Shown here piece by piece: positions 63,831-64,000 of a stretch of 64,000 bases of DNA. The position numbers were made by a program, and so were the translations under genes. Source of the stretch: Aulostomus chinensis (taxonomy: Eukaryota; Chordata; Actinopteri; Syngnathiformes; Aulostomidae); NCBI GenBank assembly GCA_037954235.1, contig JBBMOA010000012.1, positions 3,440,001 through 3,504,000 on the forward strand, read 5' to 3'. Every line of letters starts with the position of its first letter. Position 1 is the stretch's first letter. Under the pieces are notes generated by a model. It was not told the origin of the DNA. It saw only the letters and a program-made list of their open reading frames with translations, and did no database searches.

Positions 63831-63966
63831 AAAGCGTACCAGAGACGTCACAGGAACAAACGCGGCCAGTGCCAGCGCCCAGACATGAAAACTGTTGACG
63901 TGCCTTATTAAAGAAATAAACATTTATATTATATCACTTATTATATCGTACATGTAATCTACTCCA

Positions 63967-63984
63967 CCCCCCCCCCCCCCCCCC
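63967..63984. repeat. C18 homopolymer
   Basis: Eighteen consecutive C close to the end of the window. Confidence 0.9.
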
Positions 63985-64000
63985 GCAACCCTGAACAGAG

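Overview
The window looks like nuclear DNA from a ray-finned fish, most likely a percomorph teleost. It contains one intron-rich vertebrate gene, dense CA/TA microsatellites, and several dispersed repeats that I recognise as common in percomorph genomes. Among these are a tRNA-derived SINE, a 'TAAATGGTAAATGGACTG' repeat, and a family carrying GGTCAAAGGTCA. I see nothing bacterial or viral.

There is one gene I can support. A 22-coding-exon gene on the + strand (14,327-19,849) encodes an 829-residue TMEM63/CSC1-family protein (osmo- and mechanosensitive cation channel), closest to TMEM63B. All 21 introns are GT-AG, all exon phases agree and no stop interrupts the reading frame. Upstream are three evenly spaced CACGTG E-boxes and a GC box; downstream are two AATAAA signals.

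Layout: 1-13.8 kb is intergenic with microsatellites and old dispersed repeats. 13.8-20.2 kb is the gene with its likely promoter and 3' end. 20.2-34.8 kb is gene-poor; it holds a SINE (28.4 kb) and a 608-bp terminal-inverted-repeat element (31.0-31.7 kb) with a 19-bp perfect hairpin at its centre. 34.8-51.8 kb has an unusual concentration of tandem arrays: a proline/alanine-type VNTR, an 18-bp array, a 29-bp array, a G-quadruplex-type GGGTGT array, a 16-bp array made of nuclear-receptor half sites, an 18-copy 71-bp array and a roughly 53-copy 25/26-bp array. 51.8-64 kb is gene-free, with several AT-core stretches that could be conserved regulatory elements.

Most long open frames outside the gene are by-products of tandem repeats lacking stop codons, and I do not annotate them as proteins. 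I found no convincing RNA gene, CRISPR array or autonomous transposon. The most interesting leads are the DR1 array at 45.1 kb and the repeat family it grew from, the near-consensus octamer-SOX composite site at 38.78 kb, the E-box triplet upstream of the channel gene, the long TG tract in a 146-bp intron, and non-conservative changes in the channel protein.
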